From JAFGSZ01 sp964492185 (lineage in GTDB: Bacteria; Bacteroidota; Bacteroidia; Bacteroidales; UBA10428): a stretch of 58,933 bases of DNA. The stretch lies in contig CAZBJH010000005.1 of the NCBI GenBank assembly GCA_964492185.1, positions 1 to 58,933 on the forward strand, given 5' to 3'. The position numbers and the translations under genes are program-made. Below are positions 26,323-35,525 of this stretch, in pieces; the first letter of the stretch is position 1; the number at the start of each line of letters is the position of its first letter. A model generated the notes under the pieces. The model worked only from the letters and a program-made list of their open reading frames with translations. It ran no database searches and had not been told where the DNA came from.

Positions 26323-26346
26323 TACATTTACAAAAATTTAAATGTA
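26323..26346. promoter_or_regulatory. Inverted repeat upstream of SSS transporter, candidate AraR site
   Basis: TACATTTA and TAAATGTA are exact inverse arms separated by 8 nt, ending 36 nt before the ATG. TACATTTA recurs upstream of araR (28208), which makes it a candidate for the shared operator. Confidence 0.4.
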
Positions 26347-26382
26347 GAAACCACACTTATTATTCACTTAAATGTTTAACAA

Positions 26383-28143
26383 ATGGCTACACTTGATTAT
26401 ATTGTACTTGGCTTGTTCTTTCTAGGACTAATAGGTATTATAATCTGGGTTCTGAAGCAAAAGGAAGAGGATACCAAAGATTATTTTCTTGCCGGACGCA
26501 ACGTTGGCTGGATAGCAATTGGTGCATCTATATTTGCTTCGAACATCGGGTCGGAACACCTTGTTGGCCTTGCCGGAGCCGGGGCCGAAACAGGAATGGC
26601 TATGGCCCATTGGGAAATGCATGGCTGGCTGATCCTCATCCTTGGCTGGGTATTTGTCCCCTTCTACGCCCGAAGCGGTATAAGGACCATGCCTGAATTT
26701 CTTGAAAAAAGATTTAATGCAAGCGCACGCTCATTGTTATCTATCATTTCCCTGGTAAGCTATGTACTGACTAAAGTTGCCGTAACTGTCTATGCCGGCG
26801 GCGTTGTATTTAAAGATGTATTTGGTATCGAATACATAAGGTTCGGATCGTGGGAAGTGGATTTTTTCTGGATCAGTGCCATCGGACTTGTTGTAATTAC
26901 CGGATTATATACCACTTTCGGAGGTATGAAAGCCGTATTGTATACATCGGTACTTCAAACACCGATATTATTGCTCGGCTCGGTGCTGATACTTATACTT
27001 GGGCTGATCCAGCTTGGCGGCTGGACAGAAATGATGGAAATTTGCCGCTCGAATGTTACGGAATACGGAGATCCAATGACATCCCTTATCCGATCGGCAA
27101 AAGATAAAGAATTTCCCTGGACCGGGGTGATTCTCGGGTCTGCTATAATCGGCTTCTGGTACTGGTGTACAGATCAGTTTATCGTTCAACGTGTGCTTTC
27201 GGGGCGTGACCAGAAACAGGCACGGCGGGGTACAATCTTTGGTGCTTACCTGAAAACCACACCTGTATTTATTTTCCTTATACCGGGTATGATCGCATAC
27301 GCCATGAGCCAAAAGATCAGTCCCGAAACAGGAAGGCCCCTGCTAGAACTTGCCAACTCGGATGCTGCTTTTTCATCACTTGTAACAGCACTGCTACCTA
27401 TAGGTTTTAAAGGAATTGTAGTAGGAGGTATCCTGGCTGCACTTATGAGTTCGCTGGCTTCGTTGTTCAACTCATCATCTATGTTGTTCACGGTAGACTT
27501 CTATCAAAAATACAAGCCTGATAAAACCGAAAAACACTATGTAATGGTTGGTAAAATTGCCACTACAGTAGTTGTTATCCTTGGTATCTTATGGATACCG
27601 GTAATGAGAGGAATGGGCAAAGTATTATACAATTACCTTCAGGACGTACAGTCATTGCTGGCCCCCGGTATTGCCGCGGTGTTTTTGCTGGGCGTTTTCT
27701 GGAGAAGGACCAGTGCACAAGGCGGTTTATGGGGACTGATAATTGGTTTTACACTTGGTATGTTCAGGCTGCTGATGCAGGTATTGACCAGTGCTTTTAT
27801 CGTACCTCAACATGTTAAAGATGCCGGTCAGAATATACAATGGATACATGAAATGGCTGCCAACCCTGAAGGACTGACATGGCTTGAAACACTCCTTGTC
27901 CAGTTCAGGGCAGTCAACTGGCTTCACTATGAAATATTCAACTTTGCCATTTGTTTGATATCCATATATATAATAAGCAAGTTAACAGAAAAACCACGGG
28001 CTAATCAGTTAGCCAACCTTACTTACGGATCAGCAACACCCGAACAGGCAGCTGAATCAAGAGAAAGCTGGAATCCATGGGATGTTGTTCATACTATGAT
28101 CATCGTTCTCATTGTCATTGCATTTTATATTTATTTCTGGTAG
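26383..28143 (+). CDS. Sodium:solute symporter (SSS/SGLT type), probable arabinose transporter
   Basis: 586 aa with about 14 hydrophobic segments. SSS hallmarks are KDYFLAGRNVGWIAIGASIFASNIGSEHLVGLAGAG (its parts), the GLYTTFGGMKAVLYTSVLQT region, WYWCTDQFIVQRVLSGRD and LMSSLASLFNSSSMLFTVDFY. This matches the vSGLT sugar branch. It is followed by a strong terminator and then by araR-araA-araD-araB, so L-arabinose uptake is the likely role. The substrate is inferred from context only. Confidence 0.9.
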   Translation: MATLDYIVLGLFFLGLIGIIIWVLKQKEEDTKDYFLAGRNVGWIAIGASIFASNIGSEHLVGLAGAGAETGMAMAHWEMHGWLILILGWVFVPFYARSGIRTMPEFLEKRFNASARSLLSIISLVSYVLTKVAVTVYAGGVVFKDVFGIEYIRFGSWEVDFFWISAIGLVVITGLYTTFGGMKAVLYTSVLQTPILLLGSVLILILGLIQLGGWTEMMEICRSNVTEYGDPMTSLIRSAKDKEFPWTGVILGSAIIGFWYWCTDQFIVQRVLSGRDQKQARRGTIFGAYLKTTPVFIFLIPGMIAYAMSQKISPETGRPLLELANSDAAFSSLVTALLPIGFKGIVVGGILAALMSSLASLFNSSSMLFTVDFYQKYKPDKTEKHYVMVGKIATTVVVILGILWIPVMRGMGKVLYNYLQDVQSLLAPGIAAVFLLGVFWRRTSAQGGLWGLIIGFTLGMFRLLMQVLTSAFIVPQHVKDAGQNIQWIHEMAANPEGLTWLETLLVQFRAVNWLHYEIFNFAICLISIYIISKLTEKPRANQLANLTYGSATPEQAAESRESWNPWDVVHTMIIVLIVIAFYIYFW

Positions 28144-28148
28144 ACAAA

Positions 28149-28187
28149 AAAACTTCAGGGCTGTTAAAACCCTGAAGTTTTTTTTTA
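28149..28187 (+). terminator. Intrinsic terminator after SSS transporter
   Basis: AAACTTCAGGG and CCCTGAAGTTT form a perfect 11-bp stem with a 9-nt loop, followed by a run of T. Confidence 0.9.
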
Positions 28188-28207
28188 AAACAAATAAGTG
28201 TTTTTTT

Positions 28208-28238
28208 TACATTTATTATATATATAATTGTATATTTG
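28208..28238 (+). promoter_or_regulatory. Promoter and candidate operator of araR
   Basis: TATATTTG (28231-28238) is a full -7 match, about 40 nt before the ATG. It is overlapped on the upstream side by the perfect palindrome ATTATATATATAAT (28215-28228), which lies between TACA and TGTA. The site shares TACATTTA with the transporter upstream region. Autoregulation is inferred. Confidence 0.45.
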
Positions 28239-28277
28239 TTGTTTGAAAACCTGTTAATAAGAACAGGATATTTACTA

Positions 28278-28970
28278 ATGCAAATGTCTTATTATTCGGA
28301 TGAAGACCGCTTTTATGTTGCTATCGATTGTATCATTTTTGGTTTTAATGAAGATGATCTGAAATTATTGCTGCTAAAGAGAGATTTTGAGCCTGCCAAA
28401 GGTGAAATGTCACTTATAGGTGGTTTTCTGAAAAAGGATGAAAGCCTTGATATGGCTGCCAAACGCATATTGCATAATCTTACCGGGCTGGAGAATGTAT
28501 ACCTGGAACAATTATATACACATGGTGAACCTGGAAGGGATCCCGGAGAAAGGGTTATCTCGGTAGCGTATTTCGCCTTGTTAAAAACACAGGATCTGGA
28601 TCCCGGTTTTGTGAAAAAGCACGGTGCTCACTGGCGGCCGGTATCCGATATTCCGGATCTTATTTTTGACCACAATCTTATGGTTGAAAAGGCTATGAAA
28701 CGTTTACAGCGAAGAGCACAATCGCAGCCAGTCGGATTCGAGCTGCTGCCCAAAGAATTCACCCTACCACAGATCCAGAATCTTTATGAGGCTATTTATC
28801 AGAAAAAACTGGATGATCGCAATTTCAGAAAAAAACTATTGAAAATGAAGATCCTCAATAAGCTGGAAGAAAAGGACAAGTCTTCCTCCAAGAAGGGCGC
28901 TTATCTGTTCCGGTTTGATAAAGAAAAATATGATTCATTTGTAAATGATGGGTTTAGTTTCGATCTGTAA
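28278..28970 (+). CDS. araR: Nudix-type transcriptional regulator AraR (NrtR family)
   Basis: About 231 aa. The N-terminal Nudix-like domain (FYVAIDCIIFGFNEDDLKLL onward) has a ruined Nudix box. G and E of GxxxxxE remain in GFLKKDE, but the catalytic REUxEE is RILHNL, so hydrolysis is not expected. A sensor role is. The C-terminal winged helix (FTLPQIQNLYEAIYQKKLDDRNFRKKLLKM) binds DNA, as in NrtR. Position directly before araA-araD-araB matches the Bacteroides arabinose regulator AraR. An upstream TTG frame extends across the promoter, so the ATG is preferred; a second ATG follows two codons later. Confidence 0.88.
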   Translation: MQMSYYSDEDRFYVAIDCIIFGFNEDDLKLLLLKRDFEPAKGEMSLIGGFLKKDESLDMAAKRILHNLTGLENVYLEQLYTHGEPGRDPGERVISVAYFALLKTQDLDPGFVKKHGAHWRPVSDIPDLIFDHNLMVEKAMKRLQRRAQSQPVGFELLPKEFTLPQIQNLYEAIYQKKLDDRNFRKKLLKMKILNKLEEKDKSSSKKGAYLFRFDKEKYDSFVNDGFSFDL

Positions 28971-29088
28971 ACAGTTATCGACACTTAATTGTTAAGATGC
29001 AGGCCGGAAGACTGGAATCGGGATTCTGGTTACCGAAAAAAGGAAGTAAAAAAAACAGGAATAATAATAATTTAACTATAATAGAATT

Positions 29089-30594
29089 ATGGAAAATTTA
29101 AAAAATCTTGAAGTCTGGTTTGTTAGCGGCAGCCAACACTTATATGGAGAAGAAGCATTAAAACAGGTAGCTGATGATGCAAAAGAAATAACCTCTGCAT
29201 TAAATAATTCGGAGAATATCCCTGTCAAGGTAGTATTTAAAGCTGTGCTTACCACACCTGATGCCATTTATAAAATGTGCCTTGATGCCAACACGAATGA
29301 TAACTGCATAGGCTTGATAACCTGGATGCATACCTTCTCACCGGCTAAAATGTGGATTGCCGGGCTGAAAACACTGAATAAGCCATTTGCTCACCTGCAT
29401 ACCCAGTTTTACAGGGATATTCCCTGGTCGGATATCGATATGGATTTTATGAACCTTCATCAGTCGGCACACGGCGGCAGGGAATTCGGTTTCATAGGTA
29501 CACGTCTTAACATCAACAGAAAGGTGATCGTTGGTCACTGGAAAGATGAAAAAGTACAGCAACAGGTTGCCACATGGTTACGTGCAGCAAGTGCATGGCA
29601 TGACTGGCAGGGAGCAAAAATTGCACGCTTCGGTGATAACATGCGCGAGGTAGCTGTTACAGAAGGCAATAAGGTCTCAGCCCAGATCCGGATGGGATAC
29701 TCTGTATATGGTTACGGCGTTGGCGACCTGGTAGAAAAAACAGATGCGGTTTCCGATAATGAGATCAAAAAACTTGTCACAGAATATGCCGATCTGTATA
29801 CATTAGGTAATGATGTAAAGGAAGGCGGAAAGAATTACAGATTTGTCTACGATGCGGCAAAAATTGAATTAGGCATGAGGCGTTTTCTTGAAGATGGGGG
29901 ATTCAAAGCATTCACAACCACTTTTGAAGATCTGCACGGCTTAAAACAACTGCCGGGACTTGCTGTTCAGCGACTGATGGCCGATGGTTACGGTTTTGGT
30001 GCCGAGGGTGACTGGAAAACAGCAGCCCTGGTACGCGCCATGAAAGTTATGTCAACCGGATTAGCAGGCGGTACCTCATTTATGGAGGATTATACCTACC
30101 ATCTGGATCCAAAGGCTAATAAAGTGCTGGGTGCTCACATGCTTGAGGTGTGCCCGTCAATCAGTGATGGAAAATTATCACTCGAGGTTCATCCCCTGGG
30201 CATCGGGGGCAAAGATGATCCTGCAAGGCTTGTATTCAATGTCCCCGCCGGGAACGGAGTAAATGCCTCTGTAATGGATATGGGCAACCATTACCGTATG
30301 CTTGTTAATCCATGTAAAGTGGTAAAAACAGATGCGCCCCTTCCCAAACTGCCCGTAGCCCGGGTCTTGTGGATACCGGAACCCAACCTGGAAATTGCTG
30401 CAGCCAGCTGGATACACGCGGGTGGTGCTCATCATACAGGATTCAGCATGGCAATAACTGCCGAACACCTTGAAGATTTTGCTGAAATAGCAGGAATTGA
30501 ATATCTGCTGATAGATAACAAAACAACGGTGAGGGAATTCAAACAGGAATTAAAATGGAATGAACTCTATTATCGTCTCGTTAAAGGAGTGTAG
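29089..30594 (+). CDS. araA: L-arabinose isomerase
   Basis: 501 aa, the normal AraA length. The start matches the family (LEVWFVSGSQHLYGEEALKQV), and further blocks are GLITWMHTFSPAKMWIAGL, LHTQFYRDIPW, FGDNMREVAVTEGNKV and GAEGDWKTAALVRAMK. The metal-site Glu residues lie in the FGAEGDW and SFMEDYTYHL regions. It converts L-arabinose to L-ribulose in the cytoplasm. It is the first catabolic gene of the operon, 3 nt upstream of araD. Confidence 0.97.
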   Translation: MENLKNLEVWFVSGSQHLYGEEALKQVADDAKEITSALNNSENIPVKVVFKAVLTTPDAIYKMCLDANTNDNCIGLITWMHTFSPAKMWIAGLKTLNKPFAHLHTQFYRDIPWSDIDMDFMNLHQSAHGGREFGFIGTRLNINRKVIVGHWKDEKVQQQVATWLRAASAWHDWQGAKIARFGDNMREVAVTEGNKVSAQIRMGYSVYGYGVGDLVEKTDAVSDNEIKKLVTEYADLYTLGNDVKEGGKNYRFVYDAAKIELGMRRFLEDGGFKAFTTTFEDLHGLKQLPGLAVQRLMADGYGFGAEGDWKTAALVRAMKVMSTGLAGGTSFMEDYTYHLDPKANKVLGAHMLEVCPSISDGKLSLEVHPLGIGGKDDPARLVFNVPAGNGVNASVMDMGNHYRMLVNPCKVVKTDAPLPKLPVARVLWIPEPNLEIAAASWIHAGGAHHTGFSMAITAEHLEDFAEIAGIEYLLIDNKTTVREFKQELKWNELYYRLVKGV

Positions 30595-30597
30595 CTT

Positions 30598-31293
30598 ATG
30601 ATAATGGAACTTAAAGAGCAGGTTTTTCAGGCAAATATTGACCTTGTTAAACACCATCTGGTCATTTTTACCTGGGGCAATGTAAGCGCGATTGACCGTA
30701 ATAAGGGGCTCGTTGTAATCAAACCAAGCGGGGTGGAGTATGATTCCATGAAGATAGAAGACATGGTTGTACTCGATATGGACGGAAATATTGTGGACGG
30801 TACCCTGAAACCCTCCTCCGATACTCCCACTCATCTGGTATTGTATAAAAAATTTCCGGACATCGGGGGTATTGTGCATACACATTCGGAATGGGCTACC
30901 AGCTGGGCCCAGGCGGGCAGGAATATTCCCGCGTTCGGTACTACACATGCTGATTATTTTTATGGTACCATTCCCTGCACCCGCGAGCTTACAAAAAAAG
31001 AAATTGAGAATGCCTATGAAGAGGAAACAGGAAATGTAATAGTGGAAACCTTTAATAACCTGAATATTAAGGCAACAGATATCCCGGGTGTTGTAGTAAA
31101 CGGACACGGACCTTTTTCATGGGGTAAAGATGCAGGTAATGCCGTCCATAATGCAGTTGTGATGGAAGAAGTAGCAAAAATGGCTTTTCGCACGCTGGTA
31201 CTTGACCCGGAGAGAAGGCCTATCGATAATAAATTACTTGATAAGCATTATTTACGAAAACACGGCAGTAATGCTTATTACGGGCAAAAATAA
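30598..31293 (+). CDS. araD: L-ribulose-5-phosphate 4-epimerase
   Basis: 231 aa, class II aldolase fold. Motifs: FTWGNVSAIDR and VIKPSGVEYDSM for phosphate binding, VHTHSEWATSWAQAG with the zinc His pair, and GHGPFSWG. The family zinc triad is His-x-His plus a later His, consistent with HTH and the VVNGHGPF region. It converts L-ribulose-5-phosphate to D-xylulose-5-phosphate. The start could be either ATG of ATGATAATG. It lies between araA and araB with gaps of 3 and 17 nt. Confidence 0.96.
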   Translation: MIMELKEQVFQANIDLVKHHLVIFTWGNVSAIDRNKGLVVIKPSGVEYDSMKIEDMVVLDMDGNIVDGTLKPSSDTPTHLVLYKKFPDIGGIVHTHSEWATSWAQAGRNIPAFGTTHADYFYGTIPCTRELTKKEIENAYEEETGNVIVETFNNLNIKATDIPGVVVNGHGPFSWGKDAGNAVHNAVVMEEVAKMAFRTLVLDPERRPIDNKLLDKHYLRKHGSNAYYGQK

Positions 31294-31310
31294 TATTAAA
31301 ACAATATTTT

Positions 31311-33002
31311 ATGGATAATTCAAAGTTTGTTATAGGTGTAGATTACGGAACAGACTCCGTACGTTCTGTCATTGTTAATACCTCCGATGGCAGGGAAGCA
31401 GGAAGTGCAGTATTCCATTATCCCCGCTGGGATAAAGGAGAATACTGTGACCCGGCAAAAAACCGGTTCCGGCAGCATCCGCTTGATTATATTGAAGGAC
31501 TTGAAAGTTCTGTTAAAGAAGCCCTGCAACAAGCCGGGAAACAGGTTGCCGCAAGTGTTATTGCCATTTCAGTGGATACTACGGGTTCTACTCCTGTGGC
31601 AGTTGACAGACAGGGACTGCCTTTATCACTGAAACCTGAATTCAGGGATAATCCGAATGCTATGTTCGTCTTGTGGAAAGACCATACCGCGGTAAAAGAA
31701 GCCAATGAGATAAACGACCTCGCCCGGTCATGGGCTGGAGCAGACTATACAAAATATGAAGGGGGAGTATATTCTTCGGAATGGTTCTGGGCAAAAATAC
31801 TTCATATCCTTCGTGAAGATGAAAAAGTGAGAGAAGCTGCTTTTTCATGGGTTGAACATTGTGACTGGATTCCTGCCCTGCTTACCGGAATTACAAATCC
31901 TTTGGAATTGAAACGAAGCAGATGCGCAGCAGGCCATAAAGCTATGTGGCATAATGACTGGAACGGATTGCCTTCGGAAGATTTCCTTGTAAAGCTTGAT
32001 CCGCTTTTAAAAGGTTTGCGTGACAGATTATATGAAAAAACATACACAAGTGAAGTATCTGCAGGGACACTAACCGGGGAATGGGCAGAACGGCTCGGAC
32101 TGCCGAAAGACGTATCAGTTGGCGTAGGTGCCTTTGATGCTCACCTCGGAGCTGTTGGCGGTGAAATAAAACCCTACTACCTCAGTAAAGTAATGGGTAC
32201 CTCAACCTGCGATATGCTTGTTACCCCAAAAGATGAGATAGGTGAAAACCTGGTAAGCGGGATCTGCGGCCAGGTAGACGGCTCAATTACCCCGGGCATG
32301 GTTGGCCTTGAAGCAGGGCAGTCGGCTTTTGGTGACATTTATGCATGGTTTAAGAAAGTGTTAATGTGGCCCGTGGAAAATCTGCTTGGAGAGTCCGGTC
32401 TGATCGATGATACAACAAAAGATAAACTGACCGCTGAATTATCCGATAAGATTATCCCTGCATTATCAGAAGCTGCAGCCAAAATACCAATCGAGGAATC
32501 GGGCATTGTTGCACTTGACTGGATGAACGGCCGCCGCACACCGGATGCAAATCAGAATCTTAAAGGAGCTGTTTCCGGGCTCACCCTGGGATCGGATGCT
32601 CCCAGGATATTCAGGGCACTGGTAGAAGCCACTGCATTCGGGTCAAAGAAGATCGTTGACAGATTCCGCGATGAAGGTGTACGCATTGATGGTGTTATTG
32701 CCCTTGGCGGTGTGGCAAAAAAATCGACTTTTGTGATGCAAACTTTAACAGATGTGATGAACATGCCAATACTTGTTGCACGATCAGAACAGACTTGCGC
32801 ATTAGGTTCGGCTATGGCTGCCTCTGTTGTCGGAAATGTATACAAATCCTTCGATGATGCCCAGAAAAAAATGAGTAGCGGTTTTGAAAAAGAATATAAA
32901 CCCAACCCGGAAAATGCGAAGAAATACGAAATATTATATAAAAAGTATTCCGAACTGGGAGAGTATATTGAGAAACAGACAATGAATGAGAACGGGTTAT
33001 AG
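31311..33002 (+). CDS. araB: Ribulokinase
   Basis: 563 aa, FGGY carbohydrate kinase. N-terminal IGVDYGTDSVRSVIVNT is the phosphate-1 motif. VDTTGSTPVAVD, GAFDAHLGAVGG (catalytic Asp), and the C-terminal GVIALGGVAKKSTFVMQTLTDVM (adenosine site) complete the pattern. It phosphorylates L-ribulose. It is the last gene of the arabinose operon; only a gene remnant and non-coding DNA follow. Confidence 0.96.
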   Translation: MDNSKFVIGVDYGTDSVRSVIVNTSDGREAGSAVFHYPRWDKGEYCDPAKNRFRQHPLDYIEGLESSVKEALQQAGKQVAASVIAISVDTTGSTPVAVDRQGLPLSLKPEFRDNPNAMFVLWKDHTAVKEANEINDLARSWAGADYTKYEGGVYSSEWFWAKILHILREDEKVREAAFSWVEHCDWIPALLTGITNPLELKRSRCAAGHKAMWHNDWNGLPSEDFLVKLDPLLKGLRDRLYEKTYTSEVSAGTLTGEWAERLGLPKDVSVGVGAFDAHLGAVGGEIKPYYLSKVMGTSTCDMLVTPKDEIGENLVSGICGQVDGSITPGMVGLEAGQSAFGDIYAWFKKVLMWPVENLLGESGLIDDTTKDKLTAELSDKIIPALSEAAAKIPIEESGIVALDWMNGRRTPDANQNLKGAVSGLTLGSDAPRIFRALVEATAFGSKKIVDRFRDEGVRIDGVIALGGVAKKSTFVMQTLTDVMNMPILVARSEQTCALGSAMAASVVGNVYKSFDDAQKKMSSGFEKEYKPNPENAKKYEILYKKYSELGEYIEKQTMNENGL

Positions 33003-33065
33003 TGACAGGCGATCGGTGACCGGTCCGGTTATTCATTTATTGATGATTACTTTTGTCTTTTCCGG

Positions 33066-33203
33066 TTACCGTTGTTCGCTGAACCATTCCACGGCATCAT
33101 GAATTACCGTTTCACCAGGTGTTTGGCGTAATCCTATTCCCCTGACGGCTTTCCCCTGAGAATAATGGCCTATACGTGAAAATTCTTCACTGTTTTTTAC
33201 CTT
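33066..33203 (-). pseudogene. C-terminal remnant of an NAD-dependent sugar epimerase
   Basis: Read on the minus strand, about 45 codons end in HYSQGKAVRGIGLRQTPGET and then VIHDAVEWFSEQR before a TAA. This is the standard C-terminus of SDR-type epimerases ('KA..ELGw.p.p.eeal.davewf'). In-frame stops lie directly upstream, and the Rossmann part is absent. The rest of the intergenic gap (33204-33437) shows only AT-rich sequence and a 24-codon frame without recognisable features. Confidence 0.6.
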
Positions 33204-33437
33204 CCCTCTTTGTTTTTATCTTTATTTCCTATGCCGGTATTCCTATAAGCATTCTTGTTAAAGCAAGGAATAACGTATATTTTTCTTATTTTTAATAAAA
33301 ATTCTTATGAATACCCATCTTGATCCACCTGATCAGGTCAACAACCTGAATGATTTGAATAAAGCAGGATACAAATTTTAAGAAGAAGTTTACAAGATGA
33401 GAATTTATTAATATGCCTGTTAAACTGAGCCAAAGAA

Positions 33438-35414
33438 ATGACTGTGCTTAAAGATATAGTAATCATTTTTGCACTTGCAACCCTGGTGAATTTCCTTTTT
33501 ACCAGGATTAGGGTACCTACCATCATCGGGTATTTATTTACAGGCGTAATAGCCGGACCTCATCTTTTATCCATTGTAAATGCACCGGAGCAGATCGACC
33601 TGATGGCTGAGATTGGGATAGTATTATTAATGTTTTCTATCGGCCTGGAGTTTTCACTTAAACATTTAATGAAGATCCGCAGGATAGTTTTCCTGGGGGG
33701 ATTGCTGCAGGTTGCCCTGACAATGGCGATAACATGGGCAATTGCCCTTGGTTATGATCTGAACTGGAAAAGTGCACTTTTTATAGGTTTTTTAACGGCC
33801 TTAAGCAGTACAGCCGTGGTATTAAAATTGCTGCAGGACCGTTCCGAACTAACGTCAAATTACGGGCGGACTGTTCTGGGTATATTGATCTTCCAGGACA
33901 TTATACTGATCCCGTTATTATTATTTACCCCCATGCTGACAGGCGAAACCATGAACATCGGTGATGAGTTTACTGGCCTGGCAATTAAAACCGTGCTGAT
34001 TATCAGTTTCGTATACGTAGGCAATAAATGGCTGATCCCAAAACTAATGCACTGGATCGCCATGACGAAAAATCAGGAACTGTTTTTGATGAGCATCCTG
34101 CTCATTTGTCTTGCTGTTGCCCTTCTGACATCCGAATTAGGAATGTCACTGGCATTTGGTGCCTTTTTGGCAGGACTGATGATATCAGAATCGGATTACA
34201 GCCATAACGCGTTCGGCCATCTTATACCTTTTAAGGACACCTTTACCAGTTTCTTCTATGTATCGATCGGAATGTTGCTTGACCTGCACTTTGTACAGGA
34301 TAACTACATGATAGTTATAGGCACTGTATTACTGGTTATTGCAGTTAAAACGATAATTGCCGGGGGGACGGGCTTTATTCTCGGACATACATTCAGGGGA
34401 ACGGTTCTGGTCGGACTGGCATTATGCCAGGTAGGTGAATTTTCTTTCATACTTGCCAGGGAAGGAGCTAAATATAGTATCCTTCCCGATTATTTTTATC
34501 AGTTATTCATTGCCGTGGCTGTGATCACTATGCTGTTATCCCCGTTATTAATACACTGGTCGGATACCCTGGCAACACAGTTGTTAAGATTACCTTTGCC
34601 CCGGTTTCTTGTGGATGGCTTGTTCCCTTTGAAAGAAATTGATATACCCGAGATGAAAAATCACCTGATAATTATTGGTAAAGATTCGCGTGCGCTTGAC
34701 CTGGCCGTTATGGTGAAACATGCCGGACTTCCATACGTTTCAATTATTTTCGATCCTGCCATTGTACGCGAGGGACAGAAAAAAAGCGAACCTGTAATTT
34801 ATGGAGACGCGGTAAACGAACCAATCCTGAGAAAAGCACACAGTGATAAAGCCGACATTATTGTTTTATCCATAGGAAACCTGATTACCTCAATGACTAT
34901 AACGGAAATGATACGTAATCTGAATAAACTGGCATATATTATCGTGCGCACGAGAGATGTTGAAGATATTGAAGAACTATACCGGATGGGAGCTGATGAG
35001 GTTATTCCGGAAGAATTCGAAACGGCAATCGAAATATATGAACGTATACTGAAAAAGAAATTATTCCCCCAAAATGAAATTTATCATAAAGTAACAGCCA
35101 TACGGAATGACAGTTATGGAATATTTCACGATAAAAGACCAACAGGCAAACATTCAATTCTAAATGAACTGCCAAATATTGAAGTAATTGCTTTGAAAGT
35201 AGAAGAAGGAACTGCTCTAACCGGAAAATCCCTTATTGAAATTAATTTCCGCAAAACCTTCGGGGTAACCCTGGTTGCAATCAAACGAGGTAACAGGATG
35301 ATAGAACATCCCGGTGGCAACACTGTATTTGAAAACGGGGATATTGCTTTTATCCTGGGAAAACCAGACCAGATATCCAAAGCCGTAGAATTATTTTCAA
35401 AGAAAAACATGTAA
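33438..35414 (+). CDS. CPA2-type cation:proton antiporter with TrkA domains (Kef/YbaL-like)
   Basis: 658 aa. The first 390 residues hold about 12 membrane segments of the Na+/H+ exchanger fold (VPTIIGYLFTGVIAGPH; IGIVLLMFSIGLEFSL; GFLTALSSTAVVLKLL; FQDIILIPLLLF). A RCK/TrkA-N domain follows (NHLIIIGKDSRALDLAVMVK; GDAVNEPILRKA), then a TrkA-C domain (residues about 570-655). Kef-like proteins exchange K+ or Na+ for H+. In TrkA-N the usual GxGxxG is replaced by IIGKDSRAL, so nucleotide binding may differ. It appears monocistronic. Confidence 0.9.
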   Translation: MTVLKDIVIIFALATLVNFLFTRIRVPTIIGYLFTGVIAGPHLLSIVNAPEQIDLMAEIGIVLLMFSIGLEFSLKHLMKIRRIVFLGGLLQVALTMAITWAIALGYDLNWKSALFIGFLTALSSTAVVLKLLQDRSELTSNYGRTVLGILIFQDIILIPLLLFTPMLTGETMNIGDEFTGLAIKTVLIISFVYVGNKWLIPKLMHWIAMTKNQELFLMSILLICLAVALLTSELGMSLAFGAFLAGLMISESDYSHNAFGHLIPFKDTFTSFFYVSIGMLLDLHFVQDNYMIVIGTVLLVIAVKTIIAGGTGFILGHTFRGTVLVGLALCQVGEFSFILAREGAKYSILPDYFYQLFIAVAVITMLLSPLLIHWSDTLATQLLRLPLPRFLVDGLFPLKEIDIPEMKNHLIIIGKDSRALDLAVMVKHAGLPYVSIIFDPAIVREGQKKSEPVIYGDAVNEPILRKAHSDKADIIVLSIGNLITSMTITEMIRNLNKLAYIIVRTRDVEDIEELYRMGADEVIPEEFETAIEIYERILKKKLFPQNEIYHKVTAIRNDSYGIFHDKRPTGKHSILNELPNIEVIALKVEEGTALTGKSLIEINFRKTFGVTLVAIKRGNRMIEHPGGNTVFENGDIAFILGKPDQISKAVELFSKKNM

Positions 35415-35460
35415 TTATTTATCTTAATTCCTGATGAAAAATCTTTTAAATTGTTTTTAT

Positions 35461-35500
35461 TTGAGAATATTCTCATTACCTTTGTGTTGAGAATACTCTA
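35461..35500 (+). promoter_or_regulatory. Promoter of the metal/Fe-S island with two flanking operator-like palindromes
   Basis: TACCTTTG (35477-35484) is a full TAnnTTTG -7 match, 42 nt before the DUF134 ATG. A perfect 14-bp palindrome, TGAGAATATTCTCA, lies just upstream (35462-35475). A near copy, TTGAGAATACTCTA, lies just downstream at the expected transcription start (35487-35500). The two sites are 26 bp apart, a spacing typical of repressor dimers. DUF134 itself is a DNA-binding protein, so autoregulation is plausible. Confidence 0.55.
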
Positions 35501-35525
35501 ATTTTACATTAATAAATATTATCAG

